From an uncultured Mesonia sp. (lineage in GTDB: Bacteria > Bacteroidota > Bacteroidia > Flavobacteriales > Flavobacteriaceae), in NCBI GenBank assembly GCA_947499595.1, contig CANMOY010000011.1, positions 1 to 64,000 of the forward strand: a DNA stretch of 64,000 bases. The letters are read 5' to 3'. Below, piece by piece: positions 46,378 to 55,707 of the stretch. Each line of letters starts with the position of its first letter. Position 1 is the stretch's first letter. The translations under genes were made by a program, and so were the position numbers. The notes beneath the pieces were generated by a model. The model did no database searches and was not told the origin of the DNA. It saw nothing but the letters and a program-made list of their open reading frames with translations.

Positions 46378-46869
46378 ATGAATTTTTCAAAGAAAAATCA
46401 CGAACACAAAAACAAAAATGTAATCGACGTGAGTAAAAAAGTAATTTTAAGTGTAGCTGTAATAGCAGCATTAGGTTTAACAAGTTGTAAAAACGAAACC
46501 AAAAAAGAAACAGAAACCACAACTACTGAAATGTCAAAAGATATGGCAATGACAGACCTGTCTTTTGGCGTACGTGGAAACTGCGGAATGTGTAAAAAGA
46601 CCATCGAAAAAGCTGCGCGTAGTGTAGACGGTGTGGCTTCTGCCGAATGGAACCGCACACAAAAACGCATTGCCATTCAATACGATGCCCAAAAAGCCGA
46701 TGTTATGGGCGTGCAAGAAGCCATCGCTGCGGCCGGTTATGATACCGAGCAAATAGCAGCCGATGAAAATGCTTATAAGAATTTACCTGATTGCTGCCAG
46801 TACGACCGCAGCATGGCGATGAACCAAACCGATGCGAGCGAAGCCGCTCACGAGGAACACGCCCACTAA
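46378..46869 (+). CDS. Secreted HMA-domain metal-binding lipoprotein
   Basis: A 163-residue protein with a lipoprotein signal (VAVIAALGLTSC, Cys37). Its HMA-type domain carries the metal site GNCGMC (Cys69, Cys72), followed by DCCQYDRS and a His-rich end (HEEHAH). It probably binds periplasmic copper. Base composition shifts within the gene: about 25-32% G+C over 46381-46500 by hand count but 52-57% over 46621-46740. The first half resembles the AT-rich cassette and the second half other host genes. The ATG at 46378 is used; a GTG at codon 18 is possible. Confidence 0.85.
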   Translation: MNFSKKNHEHKNKNVIDVSKKVILSVAVIAALGLTSCKNETKKETETTTTEMSKDMAMTDLSFGVRGNCGMCKKTIEKAARSVDGVASAEWNRTQKRIAIQYDAQKADVMGVQEAIAAAGYDTEQIAADENAYKNLPDCCQYDRSMAMNQTDASEAAHEEHAH

Positions 46870-46880
46870 GGGAAGCCACC

Positions 46881-46909
46881 AAGAGCCTGTTCGCAGGCTC
46901 TTTTTTTTT
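46881..46909 (+). terminator. Strong terminator at the end of the copper cassette
   Basis: AAGAGCCTG / CAGGCTCTT with a TTCG tetraloop and nine T's begins 11 bp after the HMA gene stop. Confidence 0.95.
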
Positions 46910-47248
46910 GTTTAAACTTCGGGCTGGTTTTAGCCTAACTTACTTTTCTTTTTTTCTGTTTATTATTCTTATTGCTTAGCATATCTTGTTTTTCCGTCAA
47001 GCGGAATGGATTTATTCTAACCCAAACTATTGCTTATTGCTATTTTAGGACGGCTTCGACAGCAAATGACGAAGTGCTGACCTAAGTTTGTGGTAGCTTT
47101 TTGCTGCTTGCAAGCGCAATAGCTTCGCCTGGTTTTATGCCTTTACGTGAAGACTAGGATAGCGGTTCGAAGTTTTGAGAGGAAAATGCAAGCAGATAAA
47201 GGGGGATAAGGAAATAACAAAATGAAAATAAACTAAAACTAAAGCAAG
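46910..47248. other. Intergenic region with a GC-rich structured stretch
   Basis: No gene is seen. A stretch near 47045-47140 is richer in G+C than its surroundings and has short inverted pairs (CTTCG/CGAAG, CAGCA/TGCTG), which look like a repeat or RNA-like fold. It did not fit a tRNA. Confidence 0.35.
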
Positions 47249-47611
47249 ATGAAAAAAATATGGATGAGTGTACTAGGCTGTTTAATGGGTTTTATGCTGC
47301 AAGCACAAGACTGCGATGAACTTATGGATTATGTGAAAAAGCAAGATTACGGAACCACTTACAGCAGTCCGTTGAGCGATGCTGTGACCAAAGTCACTTT
47401 TTATGAAGTGACGATTGATTACCGTACGCATTACTTTGCTATTGTCTGCTTTAAATCGGGTTATATAGGCTGCGATGAGTACATTTACAAGGTAGGCTCA
47501 ACCACTCAAACGCATTATGCGGTACACTATTTAAACAGTGCCGGCAAGGCCTTTTGGAAGTACATCAGGCCGTATCATAAAAACCTAAAATGCAGTCCGA
47601 GTTTTGAATAA
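47249..47611 (+). CDS. Small secreted protein, KTSC-like
   Basis: A 120-residue exported protein with a signal peptide (MKKIWMSVLGCLMGFMLQAQ). The remainder has four Cys and a central segment SDAVTKVTFYEVTIDYRTHYF followed by the C-terminal YLNSAGKAFWKYIRPY, which resembles KTSC-type domains. That resemblance is by eye only. It stands between the copper and restriction clusters with no operon partner; the function is unknown. Confidence 0.6.
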   Translation: MKKIWMSVLGCLMGFMLQAQDCDELMDYVKKQDYGTTYSSPLSDAVTKVTFYEVTIDYRTHYFAIVCFKSGYIGCDEYIYKVGSTTQTHYAVHYLNSAGKAFWKYIRPYHKNLKCSPSFE

Positions 47612-47840
47612 GGGGGGGACTAAGCAGGGCTGGGGGGAGTTTTCATTAGCACAAGATCTAGTCTAATTTTTAAGGTTCACGATTAATTCCCTGAGCAAGG
47701 CGGAGTAAAATCGAGCAATTATGAATCGTTCTTTTCTTACGAATAAATAAAAAAGTTTATATCTTTATGGCTTTTCCTAGTTTCCTATTATCATCTTTTG
47801 GTATTTATAGGCTTATTAGTTTTATCGAGAATATATTTTT

Positions 47841-50800
47841 ATGAATTTCAACGAAGACTCCAGAGTAAAAATACCCGCAATTCTGCATTTAACCCGTCTA
47901 GGGTATACTTATCTTTCTTTGAAAGATGCTATTTGGGATAAAGAAACCAATATTTTTATCGATGTTTTTAAAACATCAATAGCTAAAATAAATCCAGATT
48001 TAACCTCAATTCAAATCGATAGACTGTACCAAGATATAGCTCTGGATTTAGAAAATGAGGACTTAGGGAAAGCTTTTTTTCAAAAACTCCTAAATCGCTC
48101 TGGAACGCGAATAATTGATTTTGAAAATTTTGAGAACAATGATTTTCATGTGGTAACGGAATTAACCTATAAAAACGGTGAAGATGAATTTAGACCTGAT
48201 GTTATTTGTTTGATTAATGGAATGCCACTGGTGTTTATTGAAGTTAAAAAACCGAATAACAGAAACGGGGTATTAGAAGAACGCAACCGGATCAATAAGC
48301 GTTTTCAAAATAAAAAGTTTAGAAAATTTGTCAACCTTACGCAGTTTATGGTTTTCTCTAACAATATGGAATATGACGATAATGAAATTGAACCTTGGCA
48401 AGGTGCTTTTTATGCGTCGCCATCTTATGTAAAACCTATTTTTAATTATTTCAGGGAAGAAATTGGTTTTAACTTATCGCAGGTTCTACAACCTTTAGAC
48501 GAATCGGTTGAGGCCTTTGTATTAAAAGATACCAATTACCCTTCTATAAAGAATAGCGAAGAATACAAAACCAATAAAAATCCCGATAGGCCAACTAATC
48601 GTATTTTAACCTCCTTATTATCTAAAGAGCGTTTACAATTTGTACTACAATACGCATTAGCCTATGTAAAAGAGACTAGCGGTTTACAAAAGCATATAAT
48701 GCGATACCCGCAATTATTCGCTACCAAAGCAATTGAGGCCCACTTAGATGAGGGCAAAAAGAAAGGTATTATTTGGCATACACAAGGATCAGGTAAAACC
48801 GCTTTAGCGTACTACAACACCCATTTTTTAACCGACTATTTTCAAAGGAAAAAAGTTATTCCAAAATTCTACTTTATCGTAGATCGTTTGGATTTATTAA
48901 CGCAGGCCAGAGATGAATTTACCGCACGTGGACTTAAAGTACATACCGTAAGTTCTCGTGATGAATTTGTAGCCGACTTACAAAAAACTACCGCCGTTTA
49001 TAACGATAAGGGGCAGCGTGAAATCACTGTGGTAAACATTCATAAGTTTAAGGATGAAACTGATGTAAGCCGAGAAACCGATTACAACATCAACATACAA
49101 CGGGTGTACTTTTTAGATGAGGTACACCGTAGCTATAATCCTAAAGGTAGCTTTTTGGCAAACTTAGAACAGTCTGATAAAAACGCCATAAAAATAGGAT
49201 TAACGGGTACACCTTTAATTGGTGAAAGCTTAAAATCGAGAGACTTATTCGGTAACTATATTCATAAGTATTATTACAATAAATCTATTGCAGATGGCTA
49301 CACTTTAAAACTTATCCGTGAGGAGATTGAAACAGAATACAAAGTGTTACTTAAAAAAGCCTTGGATAGTATTGACGTATTAAAAGGCGATTTAGATAAA
49401 AAGATAGCCTATGCGCATCCAGCATTTGTTGCGCCAATGCTCGATTATATCGTAAAAGATTTAGAGATGTTTCGTCAACGTAATGCCGATGCTTCAACTG
49501 GCGGAATGGTAATTTGCGACAGCAGCGAGCAAGCCAAAGAGATGTTCAAGATTTTTAATAGCTACAATGAGAGCGAGACAGAAGATGCTAACTTACCACA
49601 AGCAGCCGAAGAAACCAGCGAATACTTAAGCAAACAAAAAGAAAGTTACAAGGTTAAAAAAGCAGCACTTATTTTATACGATAGTGGTACTAAAGATGAG
49701 TTGGAGCAATGGCGCGATGATTTTAAAGCAGGTAAAATAGATCTCTTATTTGTTTACAATATGTTGCTAACTGGTTTTGATGCTAAACGTTTAAAGAAAA
49801 TTTATTTAGGGCGTATCATTAAAGCACATAACTTATTGCAGGCCTTGACGCGTGTTAACCGCACGTATAAAAACTATCGTTTCGGTTATGTGGTAGATTT
49901 TGCAGATATATCTAAAGAGTTCGATAAAACCAACAAAGCTTACTTTGATGAGCTTCAAGAGGTGTTGGGTGACGAAATGGAAAGCTACTCCAACCTCTTT
50001 ATGTCGCGTGAGGAAATGGAGAAGAACATCTTAGAGATTAAAGAAAAATTAGCTGATTTCGACCTAAAGAATGCTGAAAACTTTTCATCCCAAATTTCAC
50101 AAATCCATGAGCATTCCGAGATGCTTCAAATTAAAAAAGCACTGGACGATGCGCGCTCTTTATATAACATCATTCGTTTGGTGGGAGATTATGAATTGTT
50201 AGAGAAAATCGACTTCAGAAAACTAAACACCTTGCGGATTGAAGCCGAAAACCATTTGGCATTAATGAATGCTAAAAATGCTTTGGAGACCAACGAAGAG
50301 ATAGGCAACTTACTGAATGTGGCTTTGGAGGACGTGCTTTTTATGTTCAAAAAAGTAGGTGAAGCAGAAATGGTGTTGGCAGATCAGCTAAAGGATATGC
50401 TTAAAAAAACACGCGAAGCTTTAGGTGGAAATTTCGATACCAAAGACCCAGAATGGGTATCTTTGTACGATGAGTTGCGCAGACTTTTCGACAATAAAAA
50501 TTTAAGTGAAGTTTCTCGTGAAGAAATGGAAGCGAATATGACCTCGCTAAAACAGATTCACGAAAAAATAAAAGAACTGAATCGTAAGAACGATTTATTA
50601 AAAGATAAATACCAAGGCGATACCAAATATGCACGTGTGCAAAAACGATTGGTAGAAGCCGGTAAGCCCTCTAAACTTAAGACCGTAATTATTGAAGCCT
50701 TGCAGCACATAAAAGAAGAAACAGACGTAGCTGTACTCAATCGTGCCGATAGTTTAAACAATGAACATTATTTTGGGCAATTGGTAGCACGTTTGGTATT

Positions 50801-50909
50801 TCAAGAATTTAGCAAGCAAAAAGTTGCTATGGATGTTGAAACTGTAGAATTTATAAAAAATATTATCGTAGAAGAATATTTAAATGAATATTATGGGCGT
50901 AGTGCTTAA
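47841..50909 (+). CDS. hsdR: Type I restriction enzyme R subunit
   Basis: HsdR is the translocating and cleaving subunit of a type I restriction-modification complex. The 1022 residues begin with the nuclease domain (EFRPDVICLINGMPLVFIEVKKP; the PD-(D/E)xK triad is present). A superfamily 2 helicase follows: Walker A GSGKT at 316-320, DEVH at 426-429, GLTGTPL and a late QALTRVNRTYKN. The C-terminal helical domain interacts with HsdM. It is followed by hsdM after 140 bp. Foreign DNA unmethylated at the HsdS target would be cut. Confidence 0.95.
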   Translation: MNFNEDSRVKIPAILHLTRLGYTYLSLKDAIWDKETNIFIDVFKTSIAKINPDLTSIQIDRLYQDIALDLENEDLGKAFFQKLLNRSGTRIIDFENFENNDFHVVTELTYKNGEDEFRPDVICLINGMPLVFIEVKKPNNRNGVLEERNRINKRFQNKKFRKFVNLTQFMVFSNNMEYDDNEIEPWQGAFYASPSYVKPIFNYFREEIGFNLSQVLQPLDESVEAFVLKDTNYPSIKNSEEYKTNKNPDRPTNRILTSLLSKERLQFVLQYALAYVKETSGLQKHIMRYPQLFATKAIEAHLDEGKKKGIIWHTQGSGKTALAYYNTHFLTDYFQRKKVIPKFYFIVDRLDLLTQARDEFTARGLKVHTVSSRDEFVADLQKTTAVYNDKGQREITVVNIHKFKDETDVSRETDYNINIQRVYFLDEVHRSYNPKGSFLANLEQSDKNAIKIGLTGTPLIGESLKSRDLFGNYIHKYYYNKSIADGYTLKLIREEIETEYKVLLKKALDSIDVLKGDLDKKIAYAHPAFVAPMLDYIVKDLEMFRQRNADASTGGMVICDSSEQAKEMFKIFNSYNESETEDANLPQAAEETSEYLSKQKESYKVKKAALILYDSGTKDELEQWRDDFKAGKIDLLFVYNMLLTGFDAKRLKKIYLGRIIKAHNLLQALTRVNRTYKNYRFGYVVDFADISKEFDKTNKAYFDELQEVLGDEMESYSNLFMSREEMEKNILEIKEKLADFDLKNAENFSSQISQIHEHSEMLQIKKALDDARSLYNIIRLVGDYELLEKIDFRKLNTLRIEAENHLALMNAKNALETNEEIGNLLNVALEDVLFMFKKVGEAEMVLADQLKDMLKKTREALGGNFDTKDPEWVSLYDELRRLFDNKNLSEVSREEMEANMTSLKQIHEKIKELNRKNDLLKDKYQGDTKYARVQKRLVEAGKPSKLKTVIIEALQHIKEETDVAVLNRADSLNNEHYFGQLVARLVFQEFSKQKVAMDVETVEFIKNIIVEEYLNEYYGRSA

Positions 50910-50964
50910 TTTCAAATTAGAAGCGTTTTCTAATCAACTAACCCTTAAATATCGCATAAATGTA

Positions 50965-50994
50965 AAAATAGATAAATTTTAAACTATCTATTTT
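50965..50994. repeat. Inverted repeat between hsdR and hsdM
   Basis: AAAATAGATA / TATCTATTTT forms a perfect 10-bp stem with a 10-nt AT-rich loop, 55 bp before the hsdM start. It could be an operator or a weak terminator that sets the ratio of restriction to modification. Confidence 0.6.
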
Positions 50995-51049
50995 GAACAC
51001 TTTGTCACAAATAACAAATTATTCATGAAAAAATAGACTTAGTAAAACA

Positions 51050-52678
51050 ATGACCAAAGAGATTAATAAAAAACCCTTTGTAATAAAAACCAAGACACTT
51101 ATAGACGAGCTTAAAGCCGTTTGTGCAAATTATGGTTTGGGTAACGACGGCAATGAGTTTAAAATCATTAGCCAGATATTTTTATACAAATTTTTAAACG
51201 ACAAATTCGCTTATGAGGTTAAACAGGTCAAGCCGGAATTGGCGCATACCGATAACTGGGAAAAAGAATTAGCAAAAATACCAGACAATGAATACCAAAT
51301 GCTACGCTACCAAATGAGCGATAGCACCGCATTTTTATTGCCACACCAGTTAATCCCAAATCTATTTGAACGCCAAAACGAACCCGATTTTGCCAAAACA
51401 GTAGACGATACCTTAATGGATATTGCCCAAACCAACAACGATTTGTTTGCTGTAAAAACCGAAGACGGACAAAAAATACGCCTTTTTGACCGTATTACTG
51501 AGTTTGTAAGCAGCAAACGAGACGCTTTCGCAAAAGCCTTATTTAACAAACTCACTATTTTTAATTTTGAAAATATAATGGGCGAAGGCTTCGACTTTTT
51601 CTCAACTATTTTTGAATACCTCATTAAAGACTACAACAGCGATGCTGGTGGTAAGTATGCCGAATACTACACCCCACACGCCGTTTCTAAAATTATTGCC
51701 AACATCTTGGTGCCAGAACCCGTGAGCAATAAAACCATTTACGACCCTAGTGCAGGTTCGGGTACCTTGTTAATGAATTTGGCACACGCTATAGGTCACG
51801 ATAAATGTACGGTGTACTCGCAAGACATTTCTCAAAAATCGTCTAACCTGTTGCGTTTAAATTTGGTGCTGAACAATTTGGTGCACAGTATAGAAAATGT
51901 GATACAAGGGAACACAATGACCGACCCATATCACAAAAAAGACGGCAAACTGCGCCAGTTTGATTATATAGTAAGTAATCCACCATTTAAGCTCGATTTT
52001 AGTGATGATGTAGATAACTTAAAGAAAAAGGAAAACAAAGACCGCTTTTTTGCAGGTGTACCCAATGTGCCCAAAAAGGCGAAAGACAAAATGGCAATTT
52101 ATACCTTGTTTTTACAACACATTATGCACAGCCTTAATGCTACGGGAAAAGCCGCGATTGTAGTGCCAACAGGTTTTATTACCGCACAAAGTGGTATAGA
52201 TAAAAAAATACGCCAGAAACTGGTAGACAACAAAATGCTGGCAGGTGTGGTAAGTATGCCATCTAACATTTTTGCCACCACAGGTACCAATGTCTCTATT
52301 GTGTTTTTAGATAAAGAAAACAAAGAAGATGTGGTATTGATAGATGCCTCTAATTTAGGCACTACGGTAAAAGAGGGTAAAAACCAGAAAACCCTATTAA
52401 GCGAAGCCGAAGAAAACCGAATAATAAACACCTTTACCAAAAAGGAAGTTGAAGAAGATTTCTCGGTAGTGGTGAAGTACGATGATATAAAAGCAAAAAA
52501 CTACTCTTTAAGTGCAGGACAGTATTTTGAAGTAAAGATTGAATACGTAGATATTACTGCGGAAGAATTTGATGCGAAACTGAAAGGTTTTGAAAGGAAT
52601 TTAGATAAGCTATTTGCTGAAAGTGATACGTTGGAAAAAGAGATTCAAAATAATTTGAAGAGTTTGAAATATGAGTAA
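51050..52678 (+). CDS. hsdM: Type I DNA methyltransferase M subunit
   Basis: HsdM methylates adenine at N6 within the target read by HsdS. The 542 residues contain the N-terminal helical domain (AVCANYGLGNDGNEFKII), the SAM-binding motif DPSAGSGTLL (from Asp232), and the catalytic motif NPPF (310-313). AEYYTPHAV and GVVSMPSNIFATTGTNVSI are HsdM-typical. hsdS overlaps by 8 bp (ATGAGTAA), so M and S are coupled in translation. Confidence 0.96.
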   Translation: MTKEINKKPFVIKTKTLIDELKAVCANYGLGNDGNEFKIISQIFLYKFLNDKFAYEVKQVKPELAHTDNWEKELAKIPDNEYQMLRYQMSDSTAFLLPHQLIPNLFERQNEPDFAKTVDDTLMDIAQTNNDLFAVKTEDGQKIRLFDRITEFVSSKRDAFAKALFNKLTIFNFENIMGEGFDFFSTIFEYLIKDYNSDAGGKYAEYYTPHAVSKIIANILVPEPVSNKTIYDPSAGSGTLLMNLAHAIGHDKCTVYSQDISQKSSNLLRLNLVLNNLVHSIENVIQGNTMTDPYHKKDGKLRQFDYIVSNPPFKLDFSDDVDNLKKKENKDRFFAGVPNVPKKAKDKMAIYTLFLQHIMHSLNATGKAAIVVPTGFITAQSGIDKKIRQKLVDNKMLAGVVSMPSNIFATTGTNVSIVFLDKENKEDVVLIDASNLGTTVKEGKNQKTLLSEAEENRIINTFTKKEVEEDFSVVVKYDDIKAKNYSLSAGQYFEVKIEYVDITAEEFDAKLKGFERNLDKLFAESDTLEKEIQNNLKSLKYE

Positions 52679-53984
52679 AACAATTCAAATAAATGATATT
52701 GCGGTTCTAAATAAGAAAACTTATAAGAAAGATGAATTTCCAGAAGTAGTTTATTATTTAGATACAGGAAGTCTGACTAAAAACAGCATAGAAGCTCTAC
52801 AAAAGCTTAATGTCAAATTAGATAAAGTGCCAAGTCGAGCACAGAGAAAAGTACAGAAAAATACAATTTTGTACTCTACAGTTAGACCAAATCAAGAGCA
52901 TTTTGGAATAATTGAAAATATTATAGATGATTTAGTTGTGTCTACAGGTTTTACAACAATTGATGTAATTGATAGTGGTGTAGACTCAAAGTTTCTGTAT
53001 TATCTAATTACTCAAAACCACTTAACCGAATATTTACATTCAGTTGCTCAAAATAGTGTTTCATCTTATCCATCGATTTCACCAAACGATATTGGTTCAT
53101 TAACTTTTAATATTCCTGAATCAATTGAACACCAAAAACAAATCGCCAAAGTCTTATCCGATTTAGATGCCAAAATAGAAGTCAACAACAAAATCAATCA
53201 AGAGTTAGAGTCACTCGCCAAAAGCATTTACGACTATTGGTTTGTCCAGTTTGATTTTCCAGATCAAAACGGTAAGCCTTACAGATCTTCTGGAGGTAAA
53301 ATGCTGTATAACGAAGAGTTAAAACGCGAGATTCCTGAGGGGTGGGAGGTGAAACGATTAGGTGACTTCGCTGAAATAAAAAGAGGAAAATTGATAACAG
53401 AGAAAACAGCAAATCTATCTGGAAATGTAAAGGTTGTTTCAGCAGGGATTGATTATTCGTATGTACACGATGAAGCTAATAGAGAAAAATATACAATTAC
53501 GGTAAGCGGTTCAGGTGCAAATGCAGGGTTTGTAAATTTTTGGCGAGAACCAATTTTTGCAAATGATTGTACTACTGTAATAGGCAGAAATGATTTTGAA
53601 ACATTCGTTATTCTTCAGTTTTTAAAATTAAGACAAGAATACATTCTCAAACAAGCAAGAGGATCTGCACAACCACACGTTTATCCTAAAGATTTAGCAG
53701 CTTTAAAAATTTTAATTCCAAATTCTGATTTGTTTGAATCCTATGGACAGAAAGTATTGGCTTTAAATGAGAAGATTTCAAATAATGATAAAGAAAACCA
53801 AAAACTCGCTGCCTTACGCGATTGGTTGTTACCAATGTTGATGAATGGGCAAGTGACTGTAAAGAGTTCCGATGAGGTTAGAGATCAAGATAAAAAGATC
53901 CTGAATCAAGTTCAGGATGACAATAAGCAAGTTCAGGATGACAGCTTGGATAGGGTTGCAGAGGAAGTAGAAAAATATAGCTAA
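52671..53984 (+). CDS. hsdS: Type I specificity subunit S
   Basis: HsdS recognises the bipartite DNA target. The 437 residues have two target-recognition domains. The first (about 1-150) is AT-rich, while the central conserved region reads QKQIAKVLSDLDAKIEVNN and LESLAKSIYDYWFVQFDFP. The second TRD begins at EIPEGWEVKRLGDF and ends in the second conserved helix (ENQKLAALRDWLLPMLMNGQV). The last about 30 residues (VQDDNKQVQDDS) come from a palindromic repeat and are atypical for the family. Which target it reads cannot be told from sequence. Confidence 0.94.
   Translation: MSKTIQINDIAVLNKKTYKKDEFPEVVYYLDTGSLTKNSIEALQKLNVKLDKVPSRAQRKVQKNTILYSTVRPNQEHFGIIENIIDDLVVSTGFTTIDVIDSGVDSKFLYYLITQNHLTEYLHSVAQNSVSSYPSISPNDIGSLTFNIPESIEHQKQIAKVLSDLDAKIEVNNKINQELESLAKSIYDYWFVQFDFPDQNGKPYRSSGGKMLYNEELKREIPEGWEVKRLGDFAEIKRGKLITEKTANLSGNVKVVSAGIDYSYVHDEANREKYTITVSGSGANAGFVNFWREPIFANDCTTVIGRNDFETFVILQFLKLRQEYILKQARGSAQPHVYPKDLAALKILIPNSDLFESYGQKVLALNEKISNNDKENQKLAALRDWLLPMLMNGQVTVKSSDEVRDQDKKILNQVQDDNKQVQDDSLDRVAEEVEKYS
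53898..53943 (+). repeat. Palindromic repeat copied into the hsdS tail
   Basis: ATCCTGAATCAAGTTCAGGAT (53898-53918) is a hairpin with perfect arms ATCCTGAA / TTCAGGAT. CAAGTTCAGGATGACA occurs twice, at 53907 and 53928, a 21-bp step that keeps the reading frame and encodes QVQDD twice. This resembles dispersed palindromic elements found in many bacterial genomes. Confidence 0.7.
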
Positions 53985-54060
53985 AACAACTTCAATTAAT
54001 TATTTGTTCAGTTTAAATTAATAACCAAGCATTTTATTTATTCAAATCATTTAAATCAAT

Positions 54061-54723
54061 ATGCCCAAAAACCCCAACAAAAAACCTTGGCCTACCAAAG
54101 ATGCGATGGCGCAGGTATATGAACAAAACCTCTGGGGTGGGGAGCAGGAGCAGTTTTACTCGGGATTGGGCTCGCATCATCCGGCGGTGGTACAACCTTA
54201 TATCTCGGCGGTACAGGACTTTTTAAAGCAATTGCCCGAAGCGCCAGTGGTTGGCGATTGGGGTTGTGGCGATTTTAATATTGGGAAAAAACTCTTGCCC
54301 CACGCCAAATACTACCAGGCCATAGATATTGTACCCAATTTAATTGCCTACAACCAAAAGCAGTTTAAGCAGGCTAACTTAAGTTTTCATTGTTTAGACC
54401 TTGCCAAAGATGAGCTACCGGTTGCCGATTGCATTTTGTTGCGGCAGGTTTTGCAACACCTCTCGAATGCCGAAATACTCGCCATAAGCAAAAAACTATC
54501 GGCTTATAAGTATGTGATACTTACCGAACATCTTCCTGAAGGTAGATTTGAACCAAACCGAGATATTATTTCGGGACAGGGTATTCGTTTAAAAAAGGGC
54601 AGCGGAGTAGATTTGCTCGCGCCGCCGTTTAATTTAGCGGTACAAGAGGTTAGGGAATTACTGCGCATAGCCTCGCCAGTCTATTCGGGAATCATTGTAA
54701 CTTGGGTATATACCATGTTTTAA
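54061..54723 (+). CDS. Class I SAM-dependent methyltransferase
   Basis: A 220-residue methyltransferase of the Rossmann-like class. The SAM-binding glycine motif is VVGDWGCGDFNIGKKL (about 60-75), with the acidic partner AIDIVPN, then LDLAKDELPVADCILLRQVLQHL (motifs III-IV). The N-terminus (PNKKPWPTKDAMAQVYEQNLWGG) is short and cytosolic. Its substrate is unknown. It follows the hsdS gene by 76 bp; the higher G+C content suggests it belongs to the host background rather than the restriction unit. Confidence 0.85.
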   Translation: MPKNPNKKPWPTKDAMAQVYEQNLWGGEQEQFYSGLGSHHPAVVQPYISAVQDFLKQLPEAPVVGDWGCGDFNIGKKLLPHAKYYQAIDIVPNLIAYNQKQFKQANLSFHCLDLAKDELPVADCILLRQVLQHLSNAEILAISKKLSAYKYVILTEHLPEGRFEPNRDIISGQGIRLKKGSGVDLLAPPFNLAVQEVRELLRIASPVYSGIIVTWVYTMF

Positions 54724-54753
54724 AATACTTTTGTCATTATAACCATAAACATT

Positions 54754-55659
54754 ATGCGTTCTTTTTTGTCTCTATTCTTATTTATATTACTTAGCCTCAG
54801 TCTAGGCTGCAAGGCTTTTGCTCAGCAGCCGACTCCTGTATTGGCATCTGCGCAAAGCATAAGCCTAGCCGATTTGAAAGCTTATCCAAACAAGAAAGAG
54901 GGACTCCATATCATCACTTGGAACATTCAAAATCTAGGTCGTTCAAAGTCAGATGCAGAGATTGCCCAAATGGCGGCGGTCTTACGCCATGCCGATGTGG
55001 TTGCCGTGCAGGAGGTGGTGGGCAAAGATCCGGCAGGTGCGCAAGCGGTAGCTCGCTTAGCCGATGAACTCAACAGAACCGGAACAAAATGGGATTATCA
55101 GGTGAGTTTGCCAACTAAGAGTCCGTCGCCCTACATCAGCGAACGCTATGCTTTTTTATGGAAAACCCAACGTGTCCGCTTAAAGCGAAAAGCCTACCTA
55201 GACAAAGCTTTACAAGATGAGGTTTATCGCGAACCCTTTATCGGGCAATTTGAAGATAAAATTTCGGCGAAAGCATTTTATGTAATCAATTTTCACGCCC
55301 GTAAATACAACGACCAGCCCGAACGAGAAATCAAAACTATGGGTGATTATAGCGAGCGATTAAACACACAAGCCTTAATACTGGCGGGCGATTTTAATCT
55401 GACCGAGCGGCATACGGTATGGAATCCGTTTTATAAAAAGGGTTTTAATGCGGCGCTGAATAAAAATCCGACTACGCTAAAACGCAAATGCCAAGAGGGG
55501 GTTTATCGAAATCATGCGATTGATAATATGTTTTACCCCTCGGGCATCCAAAAAATAAAAGCGGCGAGCATCGATTGGGTGGGCGATTGCAATCGTTTGG
55601 AACAAGCCAGAACAGTATCTGACCATCTGCCGGTGTGGATGCATTTTAAATTAAACTGA
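54754..55659 (+). CDS. Secreted endonuclease/exonuclease/phosphatase protein
   Basis: A 301-residue exported protein: signal LFLFILLSLSLGCKAFA (a Cys is followed by KAFAQQ, so lipidation is possible). The EEP domain shows IITWNIQNLGRSKSD, VVAVQEVVG, YVINFHARKYND, ILAGDFNLTE and TVSDHLPVWMHF, with Asp/Glu/His catalytic residues intact. A DNase I-like nuclease is the likely role, perhaps to salvage DNA or fight film matrix. It is separated from the methyltransferase by 30 bp and could be co-transcribed. Confidence 0.87.
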   Translation: MRSFLSLFLFILLSLSLGCKAFAQQPTPVLASAQSISLADLKAYPNKKEGLHIITWNIQNLGRSKSDAEIAQMAAVLRHADVVAVQEVVGKDPAGAQAVARLADELNRTGTKWDYQVSLPTKSPSPYISERYAFLWKTQRVRLKRKAYLDKALQDEVYREPFIGQFEDKISAKAFYVINFHARKYNDQPEREIKTMGDYSERLNTQALILAGDFNLTERHTVWNPFYKKGFNAALNKNPTTLKRKCQEGVYRNHAIDNMFYPSGIQKIKAASIDWVGDCNRLEQARTVSDHLPVWMHFKLN

Positions 55660-55707
55660 TGAGAAGTTTAAAAAAACTTGTATTTTTAAGCTTTAATTGT
55701 GCTTAAT

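Noticed and set aside
47040..47145. tRNA or rRNA gene
   Set aside because: No cloverleaf could be drawn, and no conserved T-loop sequence was found.
47841..53984. Mobile genomic island with integrase around the restriction system
   Set aside because: No integrase, attachment sites or direct flanking repeats were seen in or around this stretch.
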